A stretch of 64,000 nucleotides of DNA, taken from the NCBI GenBank assembly GCA_023078555.1, contig CM041196.1, forward strand, positions 6,521,985 to 6,585,984, written 5' to 3'. Below, one piece after another: positions 45,979 through 55,828 of this stretch. Origin of the DNA: Ulva prolifera (Eukaryota; Chlorophyta; Ulvophyceae; Ulvales; Ulvaceae). The notes under the pieces were generated by a model. It did no database searches. It saw only the letters and a list, made by a program, of their open reading frames with translations, and was not told where the DNA came from. The translations under genes were made by a program, and so were the position numbers. Within the stretch, counting starts at the first letter, position 1; every line of letters starts with the position of its first letter.

Positions 45979-48840
45979 CTAATTGAGTTTGATCATACAA
46001 GCAGCGTTTGTGCGTGTGCCTGCCCGGATCTGGACAAGCGGCCTGCAATGAGAAAGCAATACCGAGGCGCTTTCACGAGGCATGTACGAGCAGAGCGGTA
46101 GGTACACGCAGTCCGTACGATTCGATTGGGACGGCGGCATAAAGCCGCAGAAAGTGCACTCCGCGAATGGATTGGACCAGCATGTATCAAGGATTTGAAC
46201 TTTTTGGACCAGCCGCGTAGAATTAGCGTAATCAGCATCTGTGTATGCCTCTACAGCGGGCATACCACGCTGATACACAATGCCCCTATCAAGCGTACCA
46301 GCAATGTACCGCAGCACACGCTTGGCAGCTTTCCAATGCACATCAGTTGCAGTTGCCACAAAACGACTCAGTACACCACATGCATATGCAAGATCAGGCC
46401 GAGTGTTCACAGTCAAATACAGCAAGGACCCAACAAGCTCAGCGTATGGATTCTCATCACCGAGAGGAGTGCCTTCATGTCGCCCCAGATGTGTGTTTGC
46501 CTCCAGCGGTGTGGTGACCGCTTTGCTGTCAGACATGCCGAAACGCTCCAGCACATCACGGGCATACTTCGGCTGACCCAACCAGATCTGCCCTAGCTCA
46601 CGGTCCCTCCGAAGCTGCAGACCCAGGAAGTAGGTGACCTTCCCGATGTCCTTGATCTCAAAGGCGCCGGCGATTGCCGCCAAGGCTGCCTGAACCATCT
46701 GCTTCCTGCCGATGATTATACCGTCGTCCACGTAGATTAGAATGTAGACTCGCCGCTGCCCTTCACCTTTGTAGAACATGCATGGGTCCGACTCCGATGC
46801 AGTGAATCCGAGACGGGTGAGCTCGCTTAGCAGCTTGGCGTGCCAGGCACGCGCAGCCTTCTTCAGCCCATACAGAGCTTTCCGCAGTCTGTATGTGCGG
46901 CCGCCGAATGCCTCCGGCATCCGAACGTACACCTCGTCGGTCGGGTCAAGCTCCCCATTCAGGAAAGCTGTTGCCACATCAAACTGATGCAGCTCAAAAT
47001 CATGCTCCGCAGCGTGTACGAGCATGACTCGAAATGTCGCTTGCTGAGCAGTGGGAGCAAAAACTTCTTCGAAGTCCATGCCCTTGCGCTGCAAGCACCC
47101 CAGCACCACCAGCCGGGTCTTGTACTTGTCAACTGCTCCAAACGCATCGCGCTTGATTTTGTAGACTGGTTTCATCGGCAGAACCCTCTTTCCCATTGGT
47201 ACTTCAGTCACGAGGTCCAGAACCCCCTTCTCAATGATGGATGCCCACTCTGCCTCCATGGATGCACGCCAGAGCTCCGCATCAGGTCGGCCAAGCGCCT
47301 CCGCAGTCGTCTTCGGTTCATCTGTCAGCCCGTCCGCAGCGTACGCATACGCATGGGGTTGAAATGCATCAGGTGCACGCCGCTCCCGTCTGGGGTACCT
47401 GTGTGCTGGTATCTCTTCTACGGGTGGCGCGCCCGCATCACCGTCATTGTCGGGGTCTTCACCACCATCGGCGTTGCCGTCATCACCAGCATCACCACCG
47501 CCATCGTCGCCAGCATCTTCATTGCCGTCATCACCAACATCGTCGTCGGAGTCTTCACCGTCCGAGTCCTCGGCATCACTGGCAGCTTCCAGTGGTGGCA
47601 TGTCCGCATACATGTCTGGCTCTCCAAGATCAGGAGTCATCAGGTCTTCATCGGACTCTGAGCCCACCGGCTCTGCATACGCGGGCATCATCTCGCAGTT
47701 CATTTCATACACACGCCCACGCTTCCGTCCTGTGAGGATGATGCCTCCTTTAGCGTCCATGATCTGACATCTGTCACCCTTCTGGGTGCACTCATGAGCT
47801 GCTTCAGTTGCCAGGAACCCTGATAGAAGGTTCACTGTCATGCTCGGTACCCATAGCACCGAACGCAGCAGCACCAGGCCCGCTGGGCCTCCATCCAGCC
47901 ACACTTCTCCTTCTCCCATCACATCGTGGCACTCACCACCTCCCAGAACCACTCGCTTGGTGCTGCTAGGTCTCATGTCACGAATCACATTGCGATTGTG
48001 TACAATGTGGTGAGAAGATCCGCTGTCGTAGAGCAGAGCATCAGTGCTTGCCCCGGCGGCCATTGCCAGCCCCTCGGATGGATGTGCAGCTTGTGCAACC
48101 ATTGCTGCTGCCGGCCGCGGGCGATCCTCGGGCTTCACCTTCGGTTGCCGACAGTCCTTCTGGATGTGGCCTACCTGCCCGCAGTTGAAACATTTCCGCG
48201 TCTCTTTCCGCTTCTTCTGGCCCTCGGCGTTCATCGCCTTGCCATCTCTGTTCCCAGCACTCTGCTGAGAACTCTCCACCAGTCTGACGGCAGCCTTCAG
48301 CTCCTTCATGACCTGGTTGAAGCCTGTGCTCACATGCTGTGTAAGCATCATGACCAGGGACCCCCTCTCTGGAGCCTCCTTTAGTCCACGCACGAGCGCA
48401 TTCGCGGCCAGCTGATCCGCTGCCGCGAAGTCGGTGTCTTGAAGCTTCTCAAGAACCTCAAGCACCCTCTCTGCATACCGCGTGTATGCCTCCGATGAGC
48501 CTTGCCGAATGTCATTCAGCTCGCTCACCAAGAGCGGTTGCCGAAGCTCCTGCTCCGCCTCGTATTCAGCACGCACTTGCTGCCACGCCGCCATGGTGGT
48601 GGCTGCACGGTCAATGATGCGCGCCAGACCTCTGTCTTCGACGCAGAGCAGCATCCTGCTCCGGACCTTCGCGTCCGCCATCACTTCCTGTTGTGCAGCC
48701 ATGTCTGGCTCCTCTGTGAGCCAGCCCTCCACTCCCATAGTAGTCAAGGATGCCCGGAACTGTGCAGCCCACAGCCGGTAGTCCCCACCCCGCTTCAGCT
48801 TGCGGACGGCATGGAGAGTGCTGCTTCGTTGATCTTCCAT
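45979..48840 (-). CDS. Copia gag-pol, integrase region missing, 3' end replaced
   Basis: From the ATG at 48840 one frame reads gag, a CCHC zinc knuckle (CFNCGQVGHIQKDC), an aspartic protease site (DSGSS) and then, after a short acidic low-complexity linker, directly the reverse transcriptase (QFDVATAFLNGEL, YVDDGIIIG, YFLGLQL) and the start of RNase H (YTDADYAN, near 46212-46235). The whole integrase (HHCC and DDE core), normally between protease and RT, is absent without any frameshift. Similarity ends at about 46211; the last ~75 codons are unrelated sequence, so RNase H is broken. About 950 codons against roughly 1300-1400 for a complete element. This copy cannot be autonomous. Confidence 0.9.
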   Translation of the reverse strand: MEDQRSSTLHAVRKLKRGGDYRLWAAQFRASLTTMGVEGWLTEEPDMAAQQEVMADAKVRSRMLLCVEDRGLARIIDRAATTMAAWQQVRAEYEAEQELRQPLLVSELNDIRQGSSEAYTRYAERVLEVLEKLQDTDFAAADQLAANALVRGLKEAPERGSLVMMLTQHVSTGFNQVMKELKAAVRLVESSQQSAGNRDGKAMNAEGQKKRKETRKCFNCGQVGHIQKDCRQPKVKPEDRPRPAAAMVAQAAHPSEGLAMAAGASTDALLYDSGSSHHIVHNRNVIRDMRPSSTKRVVLGGGECHDVMGEGEVWLDGGPAGLVLLRSVLWVPSMTVNLLSGFLATEAAHECTQKGDRCQIMDAKGGIILTGRKRGRVYEMNCEMMPAYAEPVGSESDEDLMTPDLGEPDMYADMPPLEAASDAEDSDGEDSDDDVGDDGNEDAGDDGGGDAGDDGNADGGEDPDNDGDAGAPPVEEIPAHRYPRRERRAPDAFQPHAYAYAADGLTDEPKTTAEALGRPDAELWRASMEAEWASIIEKGVLDLVTEVPMGKRVLPMKPVYKIKRDAFGAVDKYKTRLVVLGCLQRKGMDFEEVFAPTAQQATFRVMLVHAAEHDFELHQFDVATAFLNGELDPTDEVYVRMPEAFGGRTYRLRKALYGLKKAARAWHAKLLSELTRLGFTASESDPCMFYKGEGQRRVYILIYVDDGIIIGRKQMVQAALAAIAGAFEIKDIGKVTYFLGLQLRRDRELGQIWLGQPKYARDVLERFGMSDSKAVTTPLEANTHLGRHEGTPLGDENPYAELVGSLLYLTVNTRPDLAYACGVLSRFVATATDVHWKAAKRVLRYIAGTLDRGIVYQRGMPAVEAYTDADYANSTRLVQKVQILDTCWSNPFAECTFCGFMPPSQSNRTDCVYLPLCSYMPRESASVLLSHCRPLVQIRAGTRTNAACMIKLN

Positions 48841-48867
48841 TGCGCTTAACACAATGAGCCCATAACC

Positions 48868-49298
48868 TGTGAAAGAACACAGCTGCTGTGAGTGTATCTC
48901 CCTCTAGAGTACTCACTGATTCATGCAGCCTGCATTCAACATGCTGAGTTATACCAACTCAGCAGACTATGTGTCCACAAGCACAAACCAACCACATATC
49001 CATGCATGTCAGCTAGAGGACACCATACCTGTGTTTAACTCCAATAGACAAGATGTCCTACTGGAGTCAACACAAGGCTTATATGCAAACAAGCACACAG
49101 ACACATAATGTCTACCTATGTGCAAAACAACAAACGCTCCCGCTTTCTGAGTCCCTTTATCTCAGGGATCGCGTCGAGCACGTGTACAGCAACCATGCGT
49201 ACAACCACCTCTTGATATGCTAGCTTCTAGCTCTCTCACACAGCAGTCTCCTATTGAGCCATGCTTATGATTCTCCTGAAACTCCTGGTTTCACCACA
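48868..49298 (-). mobile_element. 5' LTR of the Copia element
   Basis: Read on the minus strand it begins TGTGGTGAAACC, ends CTTTCACA (TG...CA), and is followed by GGTTATGGGCTCA, where a tRNA primer-binding site is expected, then by the gag ATG 28 nt after the LTR. A TATA-like GCATATAAGCC lies at 49077-49087. I see no matching 3' LTR. Confidence 0.7.
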
Positions 49299-49363
49299 CG
49301 GGGCCAAATTTGGACCACCGAAAATTTTGCACGTGGTCTCAATAATTAGCGGTGATACGGTAC

Positions 49364-50883
49364 ATTAGAATTGCAGCAGCTGGTAGAGTCGATTGATGAA
49401 CTAGTCATACATATTGAACGGCGTCAGTCAGGCTGAACGTGTCGGACGGCGTCTGAATGTGACCTGTTGAGTGGACAGGCCCACCATGACTAGCTATGCT
49501 ATAGCTATAGTTTTGTCTGATCATGAAATATTTCAGCATCTCACATCTATGACGCTACAGCATGTGGGTGACGTGAAGCAGCAAGCTTCTCGTGCCCAGC
49601 ACACAGTTCAAAGTGACATTTGCCAAGCAGGCAGAACAGAGGCGTCACTAGTACAGGGCCGATCCACCTTCTCAGGTATCAGCAATCAGCTTTGTCGCGA
49701 TTTTGCTGCGGCCGCATCCTCATCGCAGGCTCACAGTCACTCAGCACAGCATCACCCTCGCCACGTATTTGCGGAACGCAGCGGACCCTCACCGAGATAC
49801 ACACATGCATGCACAAAAACCTGCCCCCACACTCGCACGACCCCACCGCGGCAGTCCTGCTGCACAGAAGCCGGCGGGGGCGGGGGCGTGCGCGCCAGTG
49901 TTGGGTCGCTGTGCAGCATTTCCAGGGATGCCACCCAGAAATTAGACCTGAATATTCGGAATTGTTCCAGTTGATCGGGCCCGATGACCCGACACAGGTG
50001 CGCGCGTGTGGGCATCCGCTGCCGGCGGTGGCGCGGCTGTGCTTGCAATATTGTGGCTTCAGGCTGCCCTGGTGGTGCGACCAGCGCGGAGGCTAGCCTC
50101 GAGCTCTGCGACATTCTCGTAGTACAGCGCTAGCACCACCCATCAGCCATCCCACACGCGCACGCCGACACGCACACTTGTACATGTGCACCCACCCCGG
50201 CCTGATCCCACTCGCGCGCGCGGGAGACTCGGCCTCGCACCCGCCCACAAAAAGGGTGACGCAGCCGCACCCGAAGCGGCCCGACGCGAGCTCGAGGCTG
50301 CCCCCGGCTGGACCACCTCACTGCGAGGGCCTCCCAGCCCCCGGCCCCCGGCCCACCCCACACGTCCGCGTCGCTGGAGAGGCAACTTCGCGCACCCCGC
50401 CCCGACCAAACCCTGTGTATACCAGACCCTGTACACCATCCTGCCTCAGCTGCCTACCTGGGCCTGCAGGGCCACATGCAAGCCAGCCGCGCCACGATGA
50501 CAGCAAGGTTATGCATCCGCCATCGATCCGGCTAGGACCTCCAGACTTCACCTGCTTCACGTTGACAGATTCAAAGATTTGTATGGTGTCTGAGCTGTTC
50601 GCATACCTTCACCTGCATGCATGTTGCTCATGCATGTGTCCTCTTGATTCGGAGGAGACTTGTGCTGTGATTGCAGTCTCAGCCAAAGACATGTCACGCT
50701 GTCTGTGCATGCCCGTTGACTCTGCTGTAAAAATCATGTGGCCCAGAGCTGACCCGCTCTTCCCAGGTTTTGTGCGCACTTGGTGTTACAGAGGCGTTGA
50801 TTTTGTGCACATATTGACCAGCCTGTGCACATGTACACGCGCCATTCTGTGCACACTTTGACAACTTTGCTGTACCACAACGC
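49364..50883. other. Intergenic; one 85-bp repeat, no gene seen
   Basis: Copy 3 of the 85-bp repeat is at 49909-49998. The GC-rich ORFs near 50150-50450 overlap on both strands and show no domain. Confidence 0.4.
49909..49998 (+). repeat. 85-bp dispersed repeat, copy 3 of 4
   Basis: CACCCAGAAATTAGACCTGA, ATATTCGGAATTGTTC and GATCGGGCCCGATGACCC, as in the other copies. Confidence 0.85.
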
Positions 50884-51095
50884 TGTGGCCACGGCGCGTC
50901 CATGAACAGCTTTGAAGATGTAGTTCTGGCGATGATCACAAACCGGATAGGACGCGTATTGCCAAAGTGCCACCAGGTATGGTTCCCATGTCCCGCAGCT
51001 CAGCTCAGGCTGCCGCGGTGCTGAGCGTAGCGGTGCCACGCAGTCCCGTTGCTCAGCAGATGCGCAACATTGTTAACAGTCCCCTCGAGGTCACC
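50884..51095 (+). pseudogene. Truncated, frameshifted duplicate of P4H exon 2 and intron 2
   Basis: 50884-50973 matches the 3' end of P4H exon 2 (AGCTTTGAAGATG, GCGATGATCACAAACCGGAT, ATTGCCAAAGTGCCACCAG/GTATGG). A one-base insertion near 50950 shifts the frame. 51010-51075 then matches intron 2 around 31113-31190 (GCTGCCGCGGTGCTGAGCGT, CAGTCCCGTTGCTCAGCAGA), with the intervening ~440 bases of intron missing. Retention of intron sequence shows a DNA-level duplication, not a retrocopy. Confidence 0.85.
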
Positions 51096-51832
51096 TGTGG
51101 TCATGTGGAGCGCTGCTGCAGGCAGCCTTGATAAACACGCTTGACATATGCCTGGCATGGGGCGTGTGGGTATGCATGGCATTGATGGGCGGCGGTGTTC
51201 AGGTGTTGCCAACTGTCAGTGATCTGCGCGAATCCAGATGCATCCACGGCTCCAGGTCGACTGGCGTCAGTGGCTTGGTGTGCTGCCATCATGATACTGC
51301 TGCCACAGAGTGCTCTGCTATGTTGTCCTTGTGGCACATGTGTGTCCTGTAGTGCTATCCGCCTCTGCCCTGCCTGCACAGATGTGCGGTAGGCCCCTGA
51401 GTGGCTTTCAGTCATCGTGCCACAGCCAGCACTGCCCTGGCGATCGCCTCGAGGCGCGGGGACCAGCACCCAGTCCTGCATGGGTCTTGACAGTCCCAGC
51501 GCTGCTTACGGAGACACGCACGAAAGGTCTGGCTTGCGTCCAATATGCATGAGCGTAGCCACCTCAGCCCCGACTGTGCATGTGGGCCTGAAGACATCAA
51601 CACACAAGTCACCTCCATTGCCCGACAGTGTGATATATATACATGGCATGACATATACATGGCATATCGCCATGGCTGCACTCTATGAGAGTGCGCCATC
51701 ATTGAACCACCAGAAAGCCCGTGGTTAAAAGAGTTACCTTTGTCTCTGGGCGGATCCGAAGGTTCCTAAGGTTGCGTCAGCAGTGTTTTACAAGGTCATG
51801 CATTTAGGGCCCAGCAACTCCCAAAGTGCTGG
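51096..51832. other. Intergenic; nothing recognised
   Basis: No supported gene or repeat. Confidence 0.35.
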
Positions 51833-52370
51833 GCCCAAAGTGCTGGCCATTGCGAGCTTAGTCACCCCGCCCATGCGCTGCGGGTGGCCTCAGGGGGCAG
51901 CCTGGCCAGCCCCGGCACATGCTCCGCCGCCGAGTGTATGTGGTTGCTGCGCGCCCCAAGGTGCGGACGTGTGTGGCCGCGTGCGTGGCCACGGCATGGG
52001 GGGTGGTGCGTGGCAGGCATATGCATGGGTGCACGTGCCGCGCGCCGCGCTGCGTGTAGCTCCACACTAGTCTGGCCCCGGCTTGGCCGCGCTTGCTTTG
52101 CAGTTGTGATGACCGGATGTCTGGCGCGGCACGTGTGGCGGCTGGCGCAACAGTGATGAGCGGCGGGCAACGGCGAGATGCTGGAGGCATGCATGCGGAT
52201 GTGGACGTCTCTCTGCATGCGCTGGGTGCTGTGAGAGGTGCCATGCGGCTGTGGTGATGTGTTACAAAGGAAAAAGCCGGAGGGGCCGGTAGCACCGCCA
52301 GGACCAAAAGGGAGAGCACGAACAACGCAAAGCGCACGCAGCTGTGGTGATGTGCGCGAGCGCGGCAAGT
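51833..52370 (+). repeat. ~435-bp dispersed repeat, occupied copy
   Basis: Collinear with 33951-34386 but longer by 93 bases, because a short element has inserted at 52262. Confidence 0.9.
52248..52354 (+). mobile_element. 79-nt insertion with exact 14-bp target duplication
   Basis: GCTGTGGTGATGTG occurs at 52248-52261 and again at 52341-52354. The homologous repeat at 34356-34369 has it once. The inserted 79 nt (52262-52340) start TTACAAAGGAAAAAGCCGG, include GGTAGCACCGCC, end AAAGCGCACGCA, have no terminal inverted repeats and no coding capacity. About ten related copies are scattered through the window. Confidence 0.9.
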
Positions 52371-52372
52371 CC

Positions 52373-52407
52373 GGGGGGGGAGGGGGGGGGAGGGGGGGGG
52401 GGGGGGG
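52373..52407. repeat. G-rich tract (two A interruptions)
   Basis: 33 G with A at 52381 and 52391, directly after the occupied repeat copy. Confidence 0.9.
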
Positions 52408-52618
52408 CGGCAGGAAGAGCGGCACCGCGTCTGGGATAGCGTGCCATGGTAGTGGTCATGCAGCATTCCGATTTGTCCCGTTTGCTGTGGAGCGTTGCAA
52501 CTATTGTGGGCAAATATGCATGTACATGTGGAAACAGCTGCTCAGCAGGCTGTGCGAACTAGTGACCCAGTTCGGGGATGTGGCCATGGCTAGTGGCCAT
52601 ACTATAGTATTCCGAAGG

Positions 52619-52718
52619 AGTCCTGAGGGTATTTACAAAAGAGTGAACGGGAGAAAACAAACACTGAAACCGAATCTCATCCGAATCAACTGCAACATAC
52701 ACTCACAGTCCTGAGGGT
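52619..52718 (+). mobile_element. 76-nt insertion with exact 12-bp target duplication
   Basis: AGTCCTGAGGGT at 52619-52630 and 52707-52718 flanks 76 nt (52631-52706) that start ATTTACAAAAGAGTGAACGG and end with ACATACACTCAC. Related copies lie at 34987, 41603, 53468 (inverted) and 53516. Confidence 0.85.
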
Positions 52719-55035
52719 GCGTTTCTGCATGCTAGTAGCGCAAAGTGCTGGGTGGCTGCCTCGATGCATCAGGGTACTGCTGAGAGGAATGAGAAGTCTG
52801 AGCATGTCATCTCACGTGATGACGGTAGCAGTTTTGTGCCCACCTGACGTTCGGATAGCAAACGGCTGCCTCACAGTGTGAGGTGGGGCTTGAGGTCCCA
52901 CGGCCATGGAGTAGTGCTGCAGTCGACTGAGGATGCTGCACATATGCCGAGCTAAGTCCACACAGTGGGTGTATACATGTATTGTGCTGCAGCATTACAC
53001 TAGTGTGGCGGTGTGTACGGAAGCTATCTCGAGAGACGCTTCTACGTAATATACGCAGTGTTAGGGTGGATCGACGCGCTCACTGTGGCGCAACTGTGAC
53101 TCGGAGCTCCGAGTGTGAGAGAGTGTGATCCCTCACACATGGTAGCACGCTGTTGCGCGTGCCTCCGAACGCGCCTGCGTCACAGTGGGAATTACTCGTG
53201 CTAGCTTCACAGCCAGCGCGCGCCAAGCCGACCCTCGCAACATTGACGAGTCGATCATGTACATGATTGCAACAAGGTGGAACCAGAAGTATGCTGATTG
53301 GTTGCTATCGACATATTTGAATACCACGTCTGCACGTTGCGGCGATTGCTAGCTACAGGTTATGCACGTAGCTAGCTGAAGTGTGCGATCCACGAGTCGA
53401 CATCCATCGCGACCAGCCTACGGGCACCGCCGCGATCAAAGGACTGTTTAGAACGTGCATATGATTTGGGTGTTTGTTTTCTCCCGTTCACTCTTTTGTA
53501 ATACCGCATATGATTTACAAAAGAGTGAACGGGAGAAAACAAACACTGAAACCGAATCTCATCCGCATCAACATCAGCATACACTCACACACACACGAAC
53601 ACAACTGTTTAGAACGTGCACGATCCTTATCGCGATCATGATCAGATGGGCTTGCGTGGCTGCATGCTTGACGTGCCCGCCGGCGCTGGCTGCTCCGGAT
53701 CTGGCTGCCAGGTCCTTGTTGCAGGTCACGTGAGACTTTTCACAAGATTTGCACGTCGGCAGACCGCCTGCACCTTCACATCTGCCACTGCCAGCGATCA
53801 CAGCTGTTCCAGCTGGCTCCACGTCCATGTCATACATGCACACCTCCTGCGCGTGTCGCTTTGTGAAGATGTTATTCAGCGTGGTATGTATACGTATTTC
53901 GTGTAGTTTGATTGACATTTATCCGTGTTGTACATGGCGAGCACAGGCGTGACGACGTCCTGACCGCGTAACCTCATCCCAAACAGGACGTTGTCGAGTC
54001 TGAAGATATCCGTTTGCTATTTTTGTCTGCATCGGTGTACTCTTTCGTATTTTATATATCAGACAGCATGCTTGTGAGGGGACACCGGCGCAGGCCGCTG
54101 CACATGCACAGCGACCACAGCAAAGCCCAGTTTTCGTGTTGCAGTACCAATTGTAGCTGACATATTAACCCCGCGAACTATCTATAAACAGAGGGGTTTC
54201 AGTCATATGAAGTCCGATCGCGAGCTCGGAAATTCTTATTCTGCCATCTGCCAGCTAGCGGCAGGGTGTGACAAGTCGAGAAAGCAGATTGAAGCTGGCG
54301 AAGACATTGTATGTGCTTGCGATAGTTTCGCATGATACACATGTGGTATGGCCCAACGAAGTAGCTGTCGCAGTGTTCAACAACGCGCAGGTCAAGTGGA
54401 CGTCGCACCTTCCCCACAGGCTGCGGGCACGGTAGCCCTGAGCAGGCATGAATGCAGTAGCTGTTTCGTATATAGCTTCTCAGCAGACAGATCTGCATTT
54501 CGGCACCGATCTTGGAGGGCCAGCTCATCGGTGCCAATCGTTATTAACATGCTCGTCCATCTGCAAGCAGCTCAAAGGCCAGACCTCTAGCTCTCGGGCC
54601 ATGTCAACTCATAGTAATGTTCAAAATTGTATGAAGTTAGATTATCAAGCCTCGCCATGATCGGCTTTGGCTCAGCCAGGGCCCTGGGGTACCAGGACAC
54701 TCTGGTGGAATACTTGCCACACAGGTCTTGCTCTCTCGGCGCTTTGGCACAGACACGCTGCTCGCGATAGCACAAGATCTTGAGAAAAGTTATGCCGCGG
54801 CTAAGAGGTTGGAAATTCAGCGTGTCACCGTTAGTTCGCAGCTCCGTACAGATCGTTTAAGCTCAGGCCCGCATGTACAGCAGCCCTCCTGCCCAACTGA
54901 TAGTAGTCACGTGTAAACTGTCGGGCCTCACAATAATACTTCCAGTGGCGCACATTTGTACGCCTCTGGCAGTGCGAGTTGAACAGATTGGCCAGACCTA
55001 CACAACGGCAGTCAAAGCAGGTTGTGTCTCTGCAG
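52719..55035. other. Intergenic; nested short insertions, no gene seen
   Basis: Apart from 53443-53620 no structure is recognised. A few short ORFs (for example 54199-54537 minus) have no domain. Confidence 0.4.
53443..53620. mobile_element. Two nested short insertions with separate target duplications
   Basis: Outer: ACTGTTTAGAACGTGCA at 53443-53459 and 53604-53620 (17 bp, exact). Inner: GCATATGATTT at 53457-53467 and 53506-53516 (11 bp, exact) flanks 38 nt of the same element family in inverse orientation. The inner unit therefore landed in the first bases of the outer one. Confidence 0.85.
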
Positions 55036-55734
55036 GCAGACTCTGCCAGCTGTGGTGCCCTGGGAGACCCTTGCTGCGACAGCAGCGTTCTCAGTGCGCA
55101 GTGCCCAGGGGACGGGGGGTCTGTTGCAGCTCAGACGCTTGTGTGTAGCGGGCAGTCTGGAGGCATCTGTGTGGCCTGCGGTGGATCGGCCCGGGGGCAG
55201 GCATGCTGCCAGCACAGGGCATCGTCAGACCCCAGCTGCAATACTGGAAACACATGTGCTGCTGGCACATGCAAGGCCTGGGGCGCAGACGGCCTCATTT
55301 GCTGCAGGAGACCAGAACTACCAGCTATGCCCAGCTGGATACAACGAGTCCGATGCAAAGACGCTCCGCTGCGACGGAGAGGCAGTCACAGGCACCTGTG
55401 AGAAGTGTGGCGGCGTCAACGAGCCGTGCTGCCAGCGCAGGGCATCGTCGGACCTCACCTGTGAAGACGCCGACCAGACGCTCATCTGTAGCGGCGACGC
55501 TCCAGCGAACAGCACCTGCGTGAAGTGTGGCCAGGCAGGAGAGGCCTGCTGCAGGACGTACTCGACAGCGCCCCCGGAGTGCGGCGACGGATTCAACTGT
55601 GAAGCGGGCGGAGGCCTGGGGCGGTGTGAGGCATGCGGCGACGTGGGGCAGGCCTGCTGCGAGCCAGATTCCTCCTGCGCCACTGGAGGCATCTGCTCCA
55701 GGGGGCACGTGTGCGCAGTGCGGGGGGCTCGGGC

Positions 55735-55828
55735 AGCCGTGCTGCCCCAGTGACAGTGACTCGCTGAGCCTCATCTACCTCAGGTAGCCTGAGGCTCAGC
55801 GAGTCACTGTCACTGGGGCAGCACGGCT
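55735..55828. repeat. Perfect 39-bp inverted repeat at an exon end
   Basis: Arms 55735-55773 and 55790-55828 match perfectly; the 16-nt spacer itself contains CTACCTCAGGTAG. The left arm is the coding end of a Cys-rich repeat (QPCCPSDSD) and the right arm is its inverted copy. Confidence 0.95.

Noticed and set aside
45698..46101. Possible gene left of the Copia copy
   Set aside because: Short overlapping frames without domain, inside the inverted-repeat-bounded unit.
50143..50861. ORFs up to 227 codons on both strands
   Set aside because: Low-complexity GC-rich frames with no splice, start or domain support.
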